From assembly GCF_019469165.1 (NCBI RefSeq), contig NZ_CP048263.1, forward strand, positions 744,001 to 808,000: DNA of 64,000 bases. Direction: 5' to 3'. The number at the start of each line of letters is the position of its first letter. Position 1 is the first letter of the stretch. Source of the stretch: Gilliamella sp. ESL0443. GTDB lineage: Bacteria > Pseudomonadota > Gammaproteobacteria > Enterobacterales > Orbaceae. The translations under genes and the position numbers were made by a program. A model generated the notes under the pieces. That model did no database searches. It had not been told where the DNA came from and saw only the letters and a program-made list of their open reading frames with translations. Below, piece after piece: positions 40,736 to 51,639 of the stretch.

Positions 40736-41575
40736 TTATTTTTTTAATTCCGACCTCAATCGTTCAATATGAATAGTGAGATATAAACTTTCATCATCAG
40801 ATAGCGGATGTTGATATTGTTGGATTAAATGAAGATCTATCTGTTTAGTGCAAAGATAGGCTTGTTCATATTTTTCACGGATAATCTCATACAACGAGGT
40901 ATCTTGCTGTGCGGATTTACCTTTACTCAAAATTCGGTGTGCAAAAAACTTTAAATGGGTAACAAATCGTTGATAAGAAAGGCTGTTTTCGTCATATTCG
41001 AACCGAAAGTGATATTTTACGATATTTAAAATTTCACGCATGATTTTGGTCATATTAACAATATTGGGCATGGTATCGTTAAGCTCAGCATTGATAATAT
41101 GAAACGTAATAAATCCTGCTTCATCTTCATGAAGCTCAACACCCAACCGTTTTTTAATGACATCTAAAGCGTACACACCGATTTCATACTCTTTAGGGTA
41201 GAATTTTTTTATCTCCCAGATAAAGTTATTAGGAATATTAAAACCTTGTTTATGCCGCTCAATGGCAAAATAAATATGGTCAGTTAATGAAATATAGATA
41301 CTATCTTGTAATTTACTGCCTAAAAATTGTCTGGCATGATTGATAATAATATCGGTTGTGGTATGAACTTCGATTGGAATTTCAGAAAGCAGTTCAGCAA
41401 ATTTGGGTAATATTTCTTGATTATTTAATGAAAACTGTTTTTCGATAAGTTTCGGGTCGATCTCATCACCTTCCCGTTTTTTAAATCCAACTCCTCGACC
41501 CGTAACAATCAATTCATTCCCTTTGGAATCTAAAGTCACTACAACATTATTATTTAATATTTTATGAACTTTCAT
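40736..41575 (-). CDS. bglG: BglG/LicT-family transcriptional antiterminator
   Basis: 279 residues from the ATG at 41575. The N-terminal RNA-binding CAT domain (MKVHKILNNNVVVTLDSKGN ... GRGVGFKKREGD) is followed by two PRD domains with conserved His in SLTDHIYFAIERH, AGFITFHIINAE, LKFFAHRI and LTIHIERL. It binds RAT RNA to prevent termination and is controlled by PTS phosphorylation. Two RAT sites lie downstream, before bglF and before the porin. An earlier in-frame start at 41722 would overlap the htpG terminator and is rejected. Confidence 0.92.
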   Translation of the reverse strand: MKVHKILNNNVVVTLDSKGNELIVTGRGVGFKKREGDEIDPKLIEKQFSLNNQEILPKFAELLSEIPIEVHTTTDIIINHARQFLGSKLQDSIYISLTDHIYFAIERHKQGFNIPNNFIWEIKKFYPKEYEIGVYALDVIKKRLGVELHEDEAGFITFHIINAELNDTMPNIVNMTKIMREILNIVKYHFRFEYDENSLSYQRFVTHLKFFAHRILSKGKSAQQDTSLYEIIREKYEQAYLCTKQIDLHLIQQYQHPLSDDESLYLTIHIERLRSELKK

Positions 41576-41694
41576 CTGATTCTGTCTAAATTTTAAGATT
41601 GATTTATTATCTATCGCAAAACGAAAATGGAAAGGAGGAATATAAAAAAGTGTGACTGACTTCATAAATTTGAGAAAAATAAATTGATTATTCT

Positions 41695-41731
41695 CAAAAA
41701 ATAAACCCGATAGGCGAGCCATATCGGGTTT
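41695..41731 (-). terminator. Terminator of htpG
   Basis: AAACCCGATA/TATCGGGTTT 10-bp stem followed on the minus strand by TATTTTTTG. Confidence 0.88.
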
Positions 41732-41750
41732 GGGTGAATAAATTAATTAA

Positions 41751-43619
41751 TTATTGTGCAAGTAGTTTATTCATTGTTTGAATAAATTTGCTTGGATCAT
41801 TTAACGATCCTTTTTCTGCTAGTAACGCTTGATCTAATAGCAATTCAATCCAATCACTAAATGCGGTTTCGTCTTGCGTATCAGCAACACGTTTAACTAA
41901 TTGATGATCAGGATTGATTTCAAAAGTATATTTTATCTCTGGTGCTTTTTGTCCTGCTGCTGCAAAGAGTTTTGCCATTTGAGTAGACATCTCGTCGGCA
42001 GCGGTAGTGACAATTGCTGGCGTATCAGTTAAACGATGTGTTAATTTAACTTCTTTAACTTTATCGCCTAATACTTTTTTAACACGTTCGATAAATGGCT
42101 CAAGTTCTTTTTCGACTTGTTTTTGCTCATCACTATTTTGATCAGCTAACTTCTCGATTGACTCGTCAGATTTACTGATTGATTGGAACTGTTTACCATC
42201 AAATTCAGTTAAATTGCTCATCATCCACTCGTCAATACGATCAGATAATAATAAGACTTCAATGCCTTTTTTGCGGAATAGCTCAAGGTGAGGACTATTT
42301 TTCGCTGCGCCATAACTATCAGCAGTGATGTAATAGATCTTCTCTTGGCCTTCTTGCATACGGCTAATGTAATCGTCTAAAGATACAGTTTGCGCCTCGC
42401 TATCACTTTGTGTTGTTGTAAAGCGTAATAATTTCATAATCGCTTCACGATTAGCATAGTCTTCACCAGTACCTTCTTTTAAGACTAAACCAAATTCACT
42501 CCAAAATTGTTGATATTGTTCTTTATCATCTTTGGCAAGTTTATCTAGCATTTGTAAAACACGTTTAGTACAAGCATTACGAAGATTTTGTGTCACTTTA
42601 TTATCTTGTAATATTTCGCGTGATACATTTAATGGCAAATCATTTGAATCAATTAAGCCTTTAACAAAACGTAAATAATTAGGCATAAATTGCTCAGCAT
42701 CATCCATAATAAACACACGTTGTACATAGAGTTTTAAACCGTGTTTATTGTCACGATTCCACATATCCCAAGGCGCTTTAGATGGAATATAGAGCAAACT
42801 TGTATACTCTTGTTTACCTTCAACACGGTTGTGGCTCCAGCTTAGTGGATCGGCAAAATCATGTGAAATATGTTTATAAAATTCTTTATACTCTTCATCA
42901 CTCACTTCTGATTTGCTTCGTGTCCAAAGTGCTTGGGCTTTGTTGACTTTTTCCCACTTAACTTCATTTTCTTCAGTAGTTTGAACTTCAACCGGTAATG
43001 AGATGTGATCTGAATATTTGCTAATAATTGAACGTAGACGCCAATCATCTAAAAACTCTTTTTCATCTTCTTTTAAATGTAAAATAATTTCAGTACCGCG
43101 ACTCTCTTTTTCTGTATCAGAAATCGTGTATTCACCTTCACCAGCTGATTCCCACATTACTGCTTCATCGGCTTTAGCTGTTGCAGCGCGGGTTTTTACT
43201 GTCACTTTATCGGCAACAATAAAGGCAGAATAAAATCCAACACCAAATTGACCAATTAATTGGCTGTCTTTCGCTTGATCACTACCAATGGATTCTAAAA
43301 AGGCTTTGGTACCTGATTTGGCAATCGTACCTAAATTTTCAATGACTTCATCACGAGTCATCCCAATACCATTATCTGCAATGGTTAATGTGCCAGCTTC
43401 TTTATTTGTTGAAATGCGAACACCAAGCTCAGCATCACCCGCATATAAATCTGCATTTTCAAGTGCTTTAAAACGGAGCTTGTCGGCTGCGTCAGATGCA
43501 TTTGAAATAAGTTCTCTTAAAAAAATCTCTTTGTTTGAATACAAAGAGTGAATCATTAAATGCAGAATTTGTTTAACTTCGGATTGAAATCCACGCGTTT
43601 CTGTTCCTTGCTTACTCAT
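41751..43619 (-). CDS. htpG: Chaperone HtpG (bacterial Hsp90)
   Basis: 622 residues (E. coli 624). The GHKL ATPase domain has [25 protein letters not shown] and [11 protein letters not shown]. The middle domain has the catalytic Arg region [11 protein letters not shown], and the C-terminal dimerisation domain is complete. An ATP-dependent cytosolic chaperone. Monocistronic, with its own terminator. Confidence 0.97.
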   Translation of the reverse strand: MSKQGTETRGFQSEVKQILHLMIHSLYSNKEIFLRELISNASDAADKLRFKALENADLYAGDAELGVRISTNKEAGTLTIADNGIGMTRDEVIENLGTIAKSGTKAFLESIGSDQAKDSQLIGQFGVGFYSAFIVADKVTVKTRAATAKADEAVMWESAGEGEYTISDTEKESRGTEIILHLKEDEKEFLDDWRLRSIISKYSDHISLPVEVQTTEENEVKWEKVNKAQALWTRSKSEVSDEEYKEFYKHISHDFADPLSWSHNRVEGKQEYTSLLYIPSKAPWDMWNRDNKHGLKLYVQRVFIMDDAEQFMPNYLRFVKGLIDSNDLPLNVSREILQDNKVTQNLRNACTKRVLQMLDKLAKDDKEQYQQFWSEFGLVLKEGTGEDYANREAIMKLLRFTTTQSDSEAQTVSLDDYISRMQEGQEKIYYITADSYGAAKNSPHLELFRKKGIEVLLLSDRIDEWMMSNLTEFDGKQFQSISKSDESIEKLADQNSDEQKQVEKELEPFIERVKKVLGDKVKEVKLTHRLTDTPAIVTTAADEMSTQMAKLFAAAGQKAPEIKYTFEINPDHQLVKRVADTQDETAFSDWIELLLDQALLAEKGSLNDPSKFIQTMNKLLAQ

Positions 43620-43789
43620 TGACTAATACCTCAACTATTTTTAGCAATTAAAAGTGATCGATACATTTTAATTGATTAACTTTGACATAATGTTTTGATT
43701 AATTGTTGTATTGCTATATGGGAATTAAAAAAAGAATTTCAAGAGGAGAGGTTGTGATAAAAAGTTGATTGGTGATTTTTTAATTGATT

Positions 43790-43818
43790 AAAAAAAGCCC
43801 TGATAATGTATCAGGGCT
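43790..43818 (-). terminator. Terminator of the NSS symporter gene
   Basis: AGCCCTGATA/TATCAGGGCT perfect stem followed on the minus strand by T7. Confidence 0.9.
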
Positions 43819-43834
43819 ATTGATGATAATTTAA

Positions 43835-45208
43835 TTATCGAGTTTCTGGTAAAAAGCCACAAACTAAAATAAGAACAACGGCAACCGGAATAATTACGCG
43901 AGTTAAAATCGTCCAAACGCCAAACCAGAAGCTATTTAAGTTAAGCTCTTTACGAATGACTTTTTGGTTCATCATCCAAGCACCAAAGATAACAGTACCT
44001 AATCCTGTCACAGGTAACATAATCTTACTTGTGAGGTAATCAAGCAGATCGAAAATATTTTTATCAAATAGTTTCAGGTCTGCCCATTCATTGAATGATA
44101 AAATACAAGCGATACCCAATGCCCAAATTAATACACTACTAACCACTGTTGCGGTTTTACGACCCATGTGCGTTTTTTCTTCTAATAACTCTACCGTAGG
44201 CTCAAGTAATGATATTGATGAGGTTAACGCAGCAAAAGTTAGGAAGATAAAGAATAAACAACCTAAAATTGAACCTGCTGCCATATTACCAAAAGCGATA
44301 GGTAACGTTACAAAGATCAGACCAGGACCAGAACCCGCTTCTAAACCATTAGCAAATACTAATGGGAAGATCGCCATACCTGACAACATCGCAACGATAA
44401 CATCTAAGATAACAACGGTGCGAGCAGTAGAGATTAAGTTCACATCTTTACCAAGATATGAACCGTAAGCCATCATAATCCCCATTCCTAATGATAAGCT
44501 GAAGAATGCATGACCTAAAGCCGCTAAAATGGCAGTACCATTTAATGCCGACCAGTTTGGTGTGAATAAAAAGTCAAACGCTTGACCAAATGATGATCCA
44601 CTAACGATGGCTGCATAAGCAACTAAGACCAATAATAAAATGCCAAGGCCAGGCATCATTACCTTACAAGCACGCTCTAAACCAGCGCCAACGCCCATTG
44701 CAACAATAATGGTATTGGCTGCCATAAACACCGTATGCCAAATCAACAAGCTAGAGGTATTACCAAGAAAACCTTTGAAGATTTGCGCCGTTACGGCACC
44801 ATTCGCACCATTAAATGTACCATTGATAGCTAAAAAGATATAATCGGTAGCCCAACCGCCAATTACACTATAAAACGAGAGAATTAAAAATGAGCCAAGT
44901 ACGCCGATAATCCCAACCCAGCGCCACAATTTTGAGCGACCTTCTGAAACAGCAACATCTTCCATGGTATGGATTGGATTTTTTTGCCCGCGACGGCCAA
45001 TTAACCACTCTAAAACTAGAATAGGCAGACCAATAACAAACATAAATAGTAAATAGGTAAGCACGAATGCTGAACCACCCATTTCTCCAGCCATGTATGG
45101 AAATTTCCAAATGTTACCTAAACCCACAGCAGAACCCGCAGCTGCAAGCATGAATCCCATGCGAGAGCTCCACTGTGAATGACTTTTCTTCATAGTACCT
45201 GTACTCAT
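43835..45208 (-). CDS. Sodium-dependent symporter, NSS/SNF family
   Basis: 457 residues, LeuT fold. It has the family start SRMGFMLAAAGSAVGLGNIWKFPY with the Na+/substrate unwound TM1, then GGSAFVLTYL, LEWLIGRRGQKNP, and TM6/TM8 regions (LGHAFFSLSLGMGIMMAYGSYL, LTSSISLLEPTVEL). It imports an amino acid with Na+; which one is unknown. The ATG at 45208 has AAGGGAA upstream and is preferred over 45256. Confidence 0.88.
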   Translation of the reverse strand: MSTGTMKKSHSQWSSRMGFMLAAAGSAVGLGNIWKFPYMAGEMGGSAFVLTYLLFMFVIGLPILVLEWLIGRRGQKNPIHTMEDVAVSEGRSKLWRWVGIIGVLGSFLILSFYSVIGGWATDYIFLAINGTFNGANGAVTAQIFKGFLGNTSSLLIWHTVFMAANTIIVAMGVGAGLERACKVMMPGLGILLLVLVAYAAIVSGSSFGQAFDFLFTPNWSALNGTAILAALGHAFFSLSLGMGIMMAYGSYLGKDVNLISTARTVVILDVIVAMLSGMAIFPLVFANGLEAGSGPGLIFVTLPIAFGNMAAGSILGCLFFIFLTFAALTSSISLLEPTVELLEEKTHMGRKTATVVSSVLIWALGIACILSFNEWADLKLFDKNIFDLLDYLTSKIMLPVTGLGTVIFGAWMMNQKVIRKELNLNSFWFGVWTILTRVIIPVAVVLILVCGFLPETR

Positions 45209-45438
45209 GAATATATTTTCCCTTGAGTTTTTGATTAAATATTTAATTTCTAGCATCAGCCGAGGCTGAACTATTTTTTATTAGATAAATAAAGTGCTAA
45301 ATCATGCCATGAATTAAGCCTATAGACAAGAAAACATTACGATTTATAGTTATAGCCAATGAAAAAATTTAGCCTATATCGCTAAGTAAAACAGAGTTTT
45401 TAAGTGGTTTAGTATAGAAATTATGAGTAATAAAAAAA

Positions 45439-45458
45439 GTTGAGGAGCGGGGTTTTTA
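45439..45458 (+). repeat. Cassette-boundary repeat, solitary copy 4
   Basis: Matches GTTGAGGAGCGGGGTTTTTG at 19 of 20 positions. It lies between the symporter gene and ubiG with no lectin-like gene near, so it looks like an empty site. Confidence 0.75.
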
Positions 45459-45531
45459 AAACGGTTTGATATTGCTAATCATCAACTCATCGCATATATT
45501 ACATCAATTCCCCTTTTTGATAAGAATACCC

Positions 45532-46236
45532 ATGACACAAAACATCGATTTAAACGAGATAGATAAGTTTGCCAAGTTAGCTGCACAATGGTGGGATCCA
45601 AATGGTCAATGCAAACCATTGCATATCATCAATCCATTGCGAGTTGATTACATTAAATCAAACGATTTGAATCAAAAAAATGTATTAGATGTTGGTTGTG
45701 GTGGGGGAATATTGTCTGAAAGTTTAGCCAAGTTAGGTGCAAATGTAACCGCTATCGATCTGGCTGATGAATCATTAGCAGTAGCGAAATTACATGCCGA
45801 GCAAAATGGTCTTTCTATCAACTACCAAAAACAAACCGTTGAAGAGCACGCCACACAGTTTCCATCACACTATGATGTGATAACTTGTATGGAGATGTTA
45901 GAGCATGTGCCTGACCCATTTTCTATTATCAATGCCTGCGCAAAACTGCTCAAACCGAACGGAAAACTCTACTTATCGACCATCAACCGTAACCATAAAG
46001 CAAAACTTATGTTGATTTATGGCGCTGAATATATAGCGCGCTTAGTGCCAAAAGGGACTCATGATTTTAATCGTTTTATCCGTCCTTCTGAATTGATGAA
46101 TTGGGTTGAACAAGCGCAGTTAACGGTTAAAGATATTATTGGAATGGAATATCACTTACTCAGCAATCAATTCCGTTTAGGTCGTAATGTTGATGTAAAT
46201 TATATTTTGATGGCTCAAAAAGACGAGCTCAATTAA
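45532..46236 (+). CDS. ubiG: Ubiquinone biosynthesis O-methyltransferase
   Basis: A SAM methyltransferase for both O-methylations of ubiquinone synthesis. It has 234 residues with FAKLAAQWWDPNG at the N-terminus, the SAM motif VLDVGCGGGILSE, TCMEMLEHVPDP and the typical AEYIARLVPKGTHDF. I chose the ATG at 45532 because it begins at the conserved MTQNIDLNEIDKF. The track of in-frame codons before it has no family match. Confidence 0.94.
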   Translation: MTQNIDLNEIDKFAKLAAQWWDPNGQCKPLHIINPLRVDYIKSNDLNQKNVLDVGCGGGILSESLAKLGANVTAIDLADESLAVAKLHAEQNGLSINYQKQTVEEHATQFPSHYDVITCMEMLEHVPDPFSIINACAKLLKPNGKLYLSTINRNHKAKLMLIYGAEYIARLVPKGTHDFNRFIRPSELMNWVEQAQLTVKDIIGMEYHLLSNQFRLGRNVDVNYILMAQKDELN

Positions 46237-46358
46237 AAGTGGGTGATTGATTATCGCCTAAAAATAAATATCAAATTCTACTAGTCTTTTATATCGAATG
46301 TGAGTAAAATGCATCGGCAATATTTTATCAACAATCCAACTCAATGGTGAATATTGTC

Positions 46359-47822
46359 ATGTCTCGTATAGTTAAAGAAGCCCTCACGTTCGATGATGTT
46401 TTATTAGTTCCAGCTCATTCAACTGTTTTACCTAATACTGCTGATATTACAACTCAACTGACGCAAACCATCAAATTAAATATTCCAATGCTATCTGCTG
46501 CCATGGATACGGTAACCGAAGCCGAACTGGCTATTGCCCTTGCTCAAGAAGGTGGCATTGGTTTTATCCATAAAAATATGCCAATTGAAGTTCAAGCTGA
46601 GCATGTAAAGCGTGTTAAAAAACATGAAAGCGGAATTGTTCAAGATCCAGTAACAGTACTACCAACAGCAACTATTCAACAAGTAATCGATCTTGCTAAA
46701 GAATATGGTTTTGCAGGGTTTCCGGTTGTGACAGAATCACAAGAATTAGTCGGTATTATCACTGCTCGAGATGTTCGATTTGCAACTGACTTATCACTAT
46801 CTGTAACTGCGGTAATGACACCTAAAGAGCGCTTAGTCACCGTTAAAGAGGGCGAATCTCGAGAAAGTGTACTGCAAAAAATGCATGAACATCGTGTTGA
46901 AAAAGTTTTAGTGGTTGATGATAGATTCCACTTAAAAGGCATGATAACCGTTAAAGATTACAATAAAGCAGAACAAAAACCTAATGCATGTAAAGACGAA
47001 AAAGGTCGCTTACGCGTTGGCGCAGCAGTGGGTGCGGGTGCGGGTAACGAAGAGCGTATTGCTGCTTTGGTTGAAGCCGGCGTTGATGTTTTACTTATCG
47101 ACTCATCACATGGCCATTCAGAAGGGGTACTTGAACGCATTCGCCAAGCAAGACAAGCCTATCCAAATTTGCAAATTATAGGTGGCAACGTTGCTACGGG
47201 TGAAGGCGCAAAAGCGCTAATTGATGCAGGCGTGAGTGCGGTAAAAGTGGGTATTGGACCGGGTTCTATTTGTACCACGCGTATCGTCACTGGGGTAGGG
47301 GTACCGCAAATTAGTGCCATTATGGACGCTGTTGAAGTGGCTAAACAACACAATATTCCAGTTATTGCTGATGGTGGCATTCGTTTTTCAGGTGATATTG
47401 CTAAAGCTATTGCCGCTGGCGCATCTTGCGTTATGGTTGGTTCAATGTTTGCCGGAACTGAAGAAGCACCTGGCGAAATCGAACTATTCCAAGGTCGTGC
47501 TTATAAATCTTATCGCGGTATGGGTTCGCTCGGTGCGATGGCAAAAGGATCATCGGATCGCTACTTCCAATCAGATAATGCTGCCGATAAGCTAGTACCA
47601 GAAGGTATTGAAGGCCGAATTGCTTACAAAGGTTTATTAAAAGAGATCATCCACCAACAAATGGGTGGCTTACGCTCATGTATGGGGCTAACGGGTTGTG
47701 GAACTATCGATGAATTACGCACCAAATCGAAGTTCTACCGCATTACTGGCGCAGGTATGAAAGAGAGTCATGTTCATGACGTCCTAATCACTAAAGAGCC
47801 ACCTAATTATCGAGCGGGTTAA
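46359..47822 (+). CDS. guaB: Inosine-5'-monophosphate dehydrogenase
   Basis: Oxidises IMP to XMP for guanine nucleotide synthesis. It has 487 residues. The TIM barrel has [17 protein letters not shown] and the catalytic Cys in [11 protein letters not shown], followed by the flap region ([10 protein letters not shown]). A CBS pair sits at about 95-205. The ATG at 46359 has GGTGA 8 nt upstream. guaA is not next to it, since lectin-like cassettes follow guaB directly. Confidence 0.96.
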   Translation: MSRIVKEALTFDDVLLVPAHSTVLPNTADITTQLTQTIKLNIPMLSAAMDTVTEAELAIALAQEGGIGFIHKNMPIEVQAEHVKRVKKHESGIVQDPVTVLPTATIQQVIDLAKEYGFAGFPVVTESQELVGIITARDVRFATDLSLSVTAVMTPKERLVTVKEGESRESVLQKMHEHRVEKVLVVDDRFHLKGMITVKDYNKAEQKPNACKDEKGRLRVGAAVGAGAGNEERIAALVEAGVDVLLIDSSHGHSEGVLERIRQARQAYPNLQIIGGNVATGEGAKALIDAGVSAVKVGIGPGSICTTRIVTGVGVPQISAIMDAVEVAKQHNIPVIADGGIRFSGDIAKAIAAGASCVMVGSMFAGTEEAPGEIELFQGRAYKSYRGMGSLGAMAKGSSDRYFQSDNAADKLVPEGIEGRIAYKGLLKEIIHQQMGGLRSCMGLTGCGTIDELRTKSKFYRITGAGMKESHVHDVLITKEPPNYRAG

Positions 47823-47836
47823 TCAATAAATATAAA

Positions 47837-47866
47837 TAAAAAAGGATTCAGTGTAATCCTTTTTTT
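47837..47866 (+). terminator. Terminator of guaB
   Basis: AAAAAGGATT/AATCCTTTTT stem with loop CAGTGT and a T tail. Confidence 0.85.
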
Positions 47867-47892
47867 ATGAGTAAAATTTGCTTTCTAAAAAA

Positions 47893-47912
47893 GTTGAGGA
47901 GTGGGGGTTTTG
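47893..47912 (+). repeat. Cassette-boundary repeat, copy 5
   Basis: GTTGAGGAGTGGGGGTTTTG, two changes from the consensus, after the guaB terminator and left of lectin-like members 4 and 5. A further weak look-alike (AGCGGTTTTTGGGG) occurs near 47993. The rest of 47913-48110 shows no gene. Confidence 0.7.
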
Positions 47913-48110
47913 GGGGTTAAAATCACGCTTTATAGCGCTGCATACATCGCTTAACACATTTATTTTATAGGTGCTTCATAAAAATTTGAATAGCGGTTTT
48001 TGGGGAGGCAGCCCTAAAATCCAAAAACATCAAATTTTAATTAAAAAATTATGAATTTTTAAAGGTTTGTTAAGGAAATATTTTTAATTAAAACAATAGT
48101 ATATGGTCAT

Positions 48111-48231
48111 TTTTAGATCTTTTTGTAATCTCCTTTACGAATGTTAGCAATTAAGTCTGTTGAGGGCTATTGCATCGTATTTTTGCCGTAACTATAATCT
48201 CCAAGTGTTATAGATTTGCAGTTAGAATCTA
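48111..48231 (+). promoter_or_regulatory. Conserved promoter and leader hairpin of lectin-like member 4
   Basis: TTTAGATC box at 48112-48119, TTGCAT (48170-48175), 17 bp, TATAAT (48193-48198), then a hairpin with a different stem, TAGATT/AATCTA (48211-48231), at the place of the CTTTAGCT stem in the other members. The leader to the ATG is about 77 nt. Confidence 0.65.
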
Positions 48232-48281
48232 AAGTGTTAATTATATAAAAAATCATAAAGTTACTTGACAGGATTGTCGTT

Positions 48282-49784
48282 ATGCATTACAATTTGCACC
48301 ATTGTTCGACTTTAAATTCATCAAAGTTAAGCTCTCAACTTTCATTTTTCCGAGAACTTCATTTTTTCATCTGTTCAAGCAAAATTCTACGAATTTTGGC
48401 GCGATCTTTTCATCGATCCAAATTATTTCGGCTGATCTTTGTCGTACTATTACTTCCTTCTTTTAGCCATGCATTAACCGTTAATACCTCGAATTCTATT
48501 CACGGAAATGAGCCATATTTAACTTACGATGGCGGTCGTACTCGTGCGGTTAATAATGACGGTTTGCTCGGGATTACACTATCTGACGGCACGAAATATA
48601 CGCCTTCAACCAATCCTTCACCTACAACCCCAATCGTCTTGCCAGCTACAGGTCAAAGCTTTGCTGATATAAGTATGTTCGTCCCAACTAATACTAATTC
48701 AGTCGATTTAAATTCTCTTATTGGTCCTCCTAATAATTATTGGGGAGATGATGATGGAGATGGTGATGTTTCTGCGACGGGTAGTTTAAGTTTATCTATC
48801 GTGGATAACAGTAATCAAGCTGTATCACGTAATACCGTGCTCGATATTTGTAAAGCACCTTATCAAGTAAAATTAACTAGTACTAATGGCGAATTAACTA
48901 CGCGTTACGGTCTTCCTCCTAATAGTACTTTCAATGAAAGTAGTGTCACTTATACTGTTAATCCTAAGGCTGTTCCGGTGGTTTGTTTTGCTAGACCAAA
49001 CTTAAAAAATGGTAAGTATGGCGATTTTGGTATTTCTCACGACTTCGCTGGTCCGTCTTGGATGTGGGATCCTGCTAATGGCTTTATTCCTCAATCAACT
49101 GACTCATCACGTTATAGTTCAAACTTTCCTACTACTGCTGCCAACAAAATGTACTTTGATTTAATCATTGGTGGTGTTAATCAGGCTTTGTCTTGGTCTC
49201 CTGTTAAGCTTGAAGGTATCACTGCGACTATGAGCAATTCTACAGCTACAAGTGTACGCGTTACCTTCACTGGTCCTATCCCAACCGAGACAGGCATGAG
49301 TCCTACTCCTAAACCTATTGGCCAACCTAATTTACCTCAGACTTTTGAGTTAGTTGGCCGTGATAGCAATGGTAACCCTGTCGTTAAATATGGATTTGTA
49401 TTAAAGCAATGGTTCGTCAACAGTGGGCCCGCGGCAAATTCTTATTCTCGTGCAACACTTTGGTGTAATGGTCTGGGTTATCAAGTGGCTGAGATAAAGG
49501 ATTTAACCAATGCATCTTGTCGTGGTAAGGAGTCAGGTAATTGGTGTAGAGGGTTAGTCGGTGCTACTCCTTCCTCACCTAATAATTTTTATCAACGTTA
49601 TATTGGTGGAGGTTTTGTTTCTGAATGGGGGATGATGAGCGGTTACCCCGACGTCAAATTTTACGGCGATACGTACTGGACAAGAACCCCAAACAATGAT
49701 GGTAAGACTTATGTCTTGGATATGAGGCATGGTTCAGCGCTTAGGGACAGTTACAGCTCGAATGCGGTTTGTGTTAATCGTTAG
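48282..49784 (+). CDS. Secreted lectin-like family protein, member 4
   Basis: 500 residues, in frame from the family ATG (MHYNLHHCS), with AGGA 8 nt upstream. There is no heptamer tract. The presequence of about 60 residues (SQLSFFRELHFF ... ILRILARSFHRSKLFRLIF) ends at a signal helix and SHA^LTVNTSNSIHGNEPYLT. The mature part has YWGDDDGDGDVSATGSLSLS, VCFARPNL, MYFDL, VRVTFTGP, and a tail with an extra Cys pair (NASCRGKESGNWCRG) and a C-terminal NAVCVNR. It probably shares a transcript with member 5, which lacks its own family promoter. Confidence 0.78.
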   Translation: MHYNLHHCSTLNSSKLSSQLSFFRELHFFICSSKILRILARSFHRSKLFRLIFVVLLLPSFSHALTVNTSNSIHGNEPYLTYDGGRTRAVNNDGLLGITLSDGTKYTPSTNPSPTTPIVLPATGQSFADISMFVPTNTNSVDLNSLIGPPNNYWGDDDGDGDVSATGSLSLSIVDNSNQAVSRNTVLDICKAPYQVKLTSTNGELTTRYGLPPNSTFNESSVTYTVNPKAVPVVCFARPNLKNGKYGDFGISHDFAGPSWMWDPANGFIPQSTDSSRYSSNFPTTAANKMYFDLIIGGVNQALSWSPVKLEGITATMSNSTATSVRVTFTGPIPTETGMSPTPKPIGQPNLPQTFELVGRDSNGNPVVKYGFVLKQWFVNSGPAANSYSRATLWCNGLGYQVAEIKDLTNASCRGKESGNWCRGLVGATPSSPNNFYQRYIGGGFVSEWGMMSGYPDVKFYGDTYWTRTPNNDGKTYVLDMRHGSALRDSYSSNAVCVNR

Positions 49785-49983
49785 AACTTATTATTAAGGT
49801 AGATCAATAGCAAAAGTAAATCAATTCGCTGATGAATCGTTAATTTGATGGCTTTGGAATGATATTTTTTATACATTTTTATCTAAATGACTAAAATAGT
49901 ATAAGTATAAAAAAGTTGGTAATGTATTGATTTATAGAGTTTATTTGTGGTGTATGTTATAGTTTTAAAGAGTTAAACTTTCG

Positions 49984-51444
49984 ATGTTTATTTTTTACAA
50001 AAGTATAATTTTAAATATTCTCCATAGTGGATCGCGAATTTTGGTGCGATCCTTATTTCCAACCTTTCATTTATTATTTAGGCAAATTTTTTTAACTATT
50101 TTGCTTTCTATTTCTTTTTACAGTTATGCATTAACAGTTAAAACTTCAAATATTATCCATGGTAATGCTCCATATTTAACGTTTGATGGTGGTCATACAC
50201 GAGCTATAAATACTGATAGTTTACTAGGAATAACTTTATCTGATGGAACTCAATATACGCCATCAACCAAACCTTCATCCATTACACCGATTGAGTTGCC
50301 AGCTGTAGATCAAAGTTTTGCTGATATTGGAATGTTTGTTCCAACTGATAGTGATTCAGTCGAACTCAGTACGCTTATTGGTTCTCCTTATAATTATGGA
50401 GAGGATGATGATGGTGATGGTGATTTCTCTGTTACTGGTAGTTTGAGTTTATCTATTTGGGATAAAAACTATAAGTATGTATCGCGTAATGCAATGGTAG
50501 ATATTTGTAAGGCGCCTTATTACCTTCGTTTATCTACGACAGGTGGTAAATTAGCTACACAATATGGTATTCCAAACAGTATTAAATTTGGTGCCGGTGA
50601 TGTCATTTATATGATAAATCCTAAGAACGCTGTGCCGAAGCTTTGTTATGCTAGGCCTAATTTATCACCCGGTGATATGGATGAGAACTATTCTCATGAC
50701 TTCCGTGGTCCAGCTACGATGTGGAGTCCTTCTGATGGCTTTCTTCCTCAATCATCTTATGATTTAAATTTTCCTACAGCTGGTGCTCATGGATTGTACT
50801 TTGATTTAGATATTGGTGGTGGTGGTGAAGATTTATCATGGGAACAAGTCTCTCAAGGTGGCATCACTGCGACTATGACAAAGTCACCGGTTACATCAGG
50901 TGTTCGTGTTAAATTAACAGGTCCTTTTGCAACCGAGTCCCAATGGAATTTAGACAATCCAGAGCGTATTGCAACACCTGTTTTACCACAAACATTCGAG
51001 TTAGTTGGTCGTGATAGTAATGGTAACGCTGTTGTTAAGTATGGGTTTGTGTTAAAGCAATGGTTTGTCAATCGTGGTACTAATAGTTACACTTATCCTT
51101 CGACACTATCTTGGTGTAACAGTTTAGGTTATCGTGTGCCTAAGGTAAAAGATTTAACTAATGCATCTTGTCAGGGAAGCAATTCGCGCACAGAGTGTGA
51201 TGGTTCAGTTGGTGCGACTCCTTTTTCACCTGATAACTTCCACCAACGTCACATTGGTGCTGGCTTTTTTTCCGAATGGAGCGACTTGTCTCGCTACTCT
51301 GGAGCCAATTTTGACTACGGTGAGGTTTGGACTAGTGACGCTAATGGTAGCAATCGATTTACCGTGAACTCAATATTAGGTTCTGTGTATGGATCTGAGT
51401 ATTCTGGCGACCCCAACAATGGGGGAATCTGTGTTTGGCCTTAG
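49984..51444 (+). CDS. Secreted lectin-like family protein, member 5
   Basis: 486 residues. The shorter presequence MFIFYKSIILNIL ... SRILVRSLFPTFHLLFRQIF is followed by a signal helix ending YSYA^LTVKTSNIIHG. It has the family landmarks NAPYLTFDGG, EDDDGDGDFSVTGSLSLS, LCYARPNL, NFPTAGAHGLYFDL and a tail WCNSLGYRVPKVKDLTNASC ... GICVWP. No heptamer tract and no TTGCrT-N17-TATAmT promoter is seen in the 199-bp gap before it. A conserved 3' hairpin follows. Ligand and location are inferred only. Confidence 0.78.
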   Translation: MFIFYKSIILNILHSGSRILVRSLFPTFHLLFRQIFLTILLSISFYSYALTVKTSNIIHGNAPYLTFDGGHTRAINTDSLLGITLSDGTQYTPSTKPSSITPIELPAVDQSFADIGMFVPTDSDSVELSTLIGSPYNYGEDDDGDGDFSVTGSLSLSIWDKNYKYVSRNAMVDICKAPYYLRLSTTGGKLATQYGIPNSIKFGAGDVIYMINPKNAVPKLCYARPNLSPGDMDENYSHDFRGPATMWSPSDGFLPQSSYDLNFPTAGAHGLYFDLDIGGGGEDLSWEQVSQGGITATMTKSPVTSGVRVKLTGPFATESQWNLDNPERIATPVLPQTFELVGRDSNGNAVVKYGFVLKQWFVNRGTNSYTYPSTLSWCNSLGYRVPKVKDLTNASCQGSNSRTECDGSVGATPFSPDNFHQRHIGAGFFSEWSDLSRYSGANFDYGEVWTSDANGSNRFTVNSILGSVYGSEYSGDPNNGGICVWP

Positions 51445-51522
51445 TTTTTATTTTTTGTTCTTAATCCATAGGCTTTAGTCATATAAACGATAGCGTGAAA
51501 AGAGTAGCGGAATCGAAGGCTC

Positions 51523-51566
51523 AACGTCGTTGAGTGATAAAAGCAATTTTGTGGCTTAGCGACGTT
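51523..51566 (+). other. 3' hairpin after lectin-like member 5
   Basis: AACGTCG/CGACGTT stem extended by G-U pairs to about 13 bp, with the loop motif AAAAGCAATTTTGTG, like the structure after member 3. Confidence 0.55.
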
Positions 51567-51619
51567 TGAATTACTCGCTTAGGCACGTTTATTTTTGCGG
51601 TTTTTTATCGCAAAAAAAA

Positions 51620-51639
51620 GTTTAGGAGTGGGGTTTTCT
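51620..51639 (+). repeat. Cassette-boundary repeat, copy 6 (degenerate)
   Basis: GTTTAGGAGTGGGGTTTTCT, 16 of 20 matches to the consensus, closing the member 4-5 unit. Confidence 0.55.
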
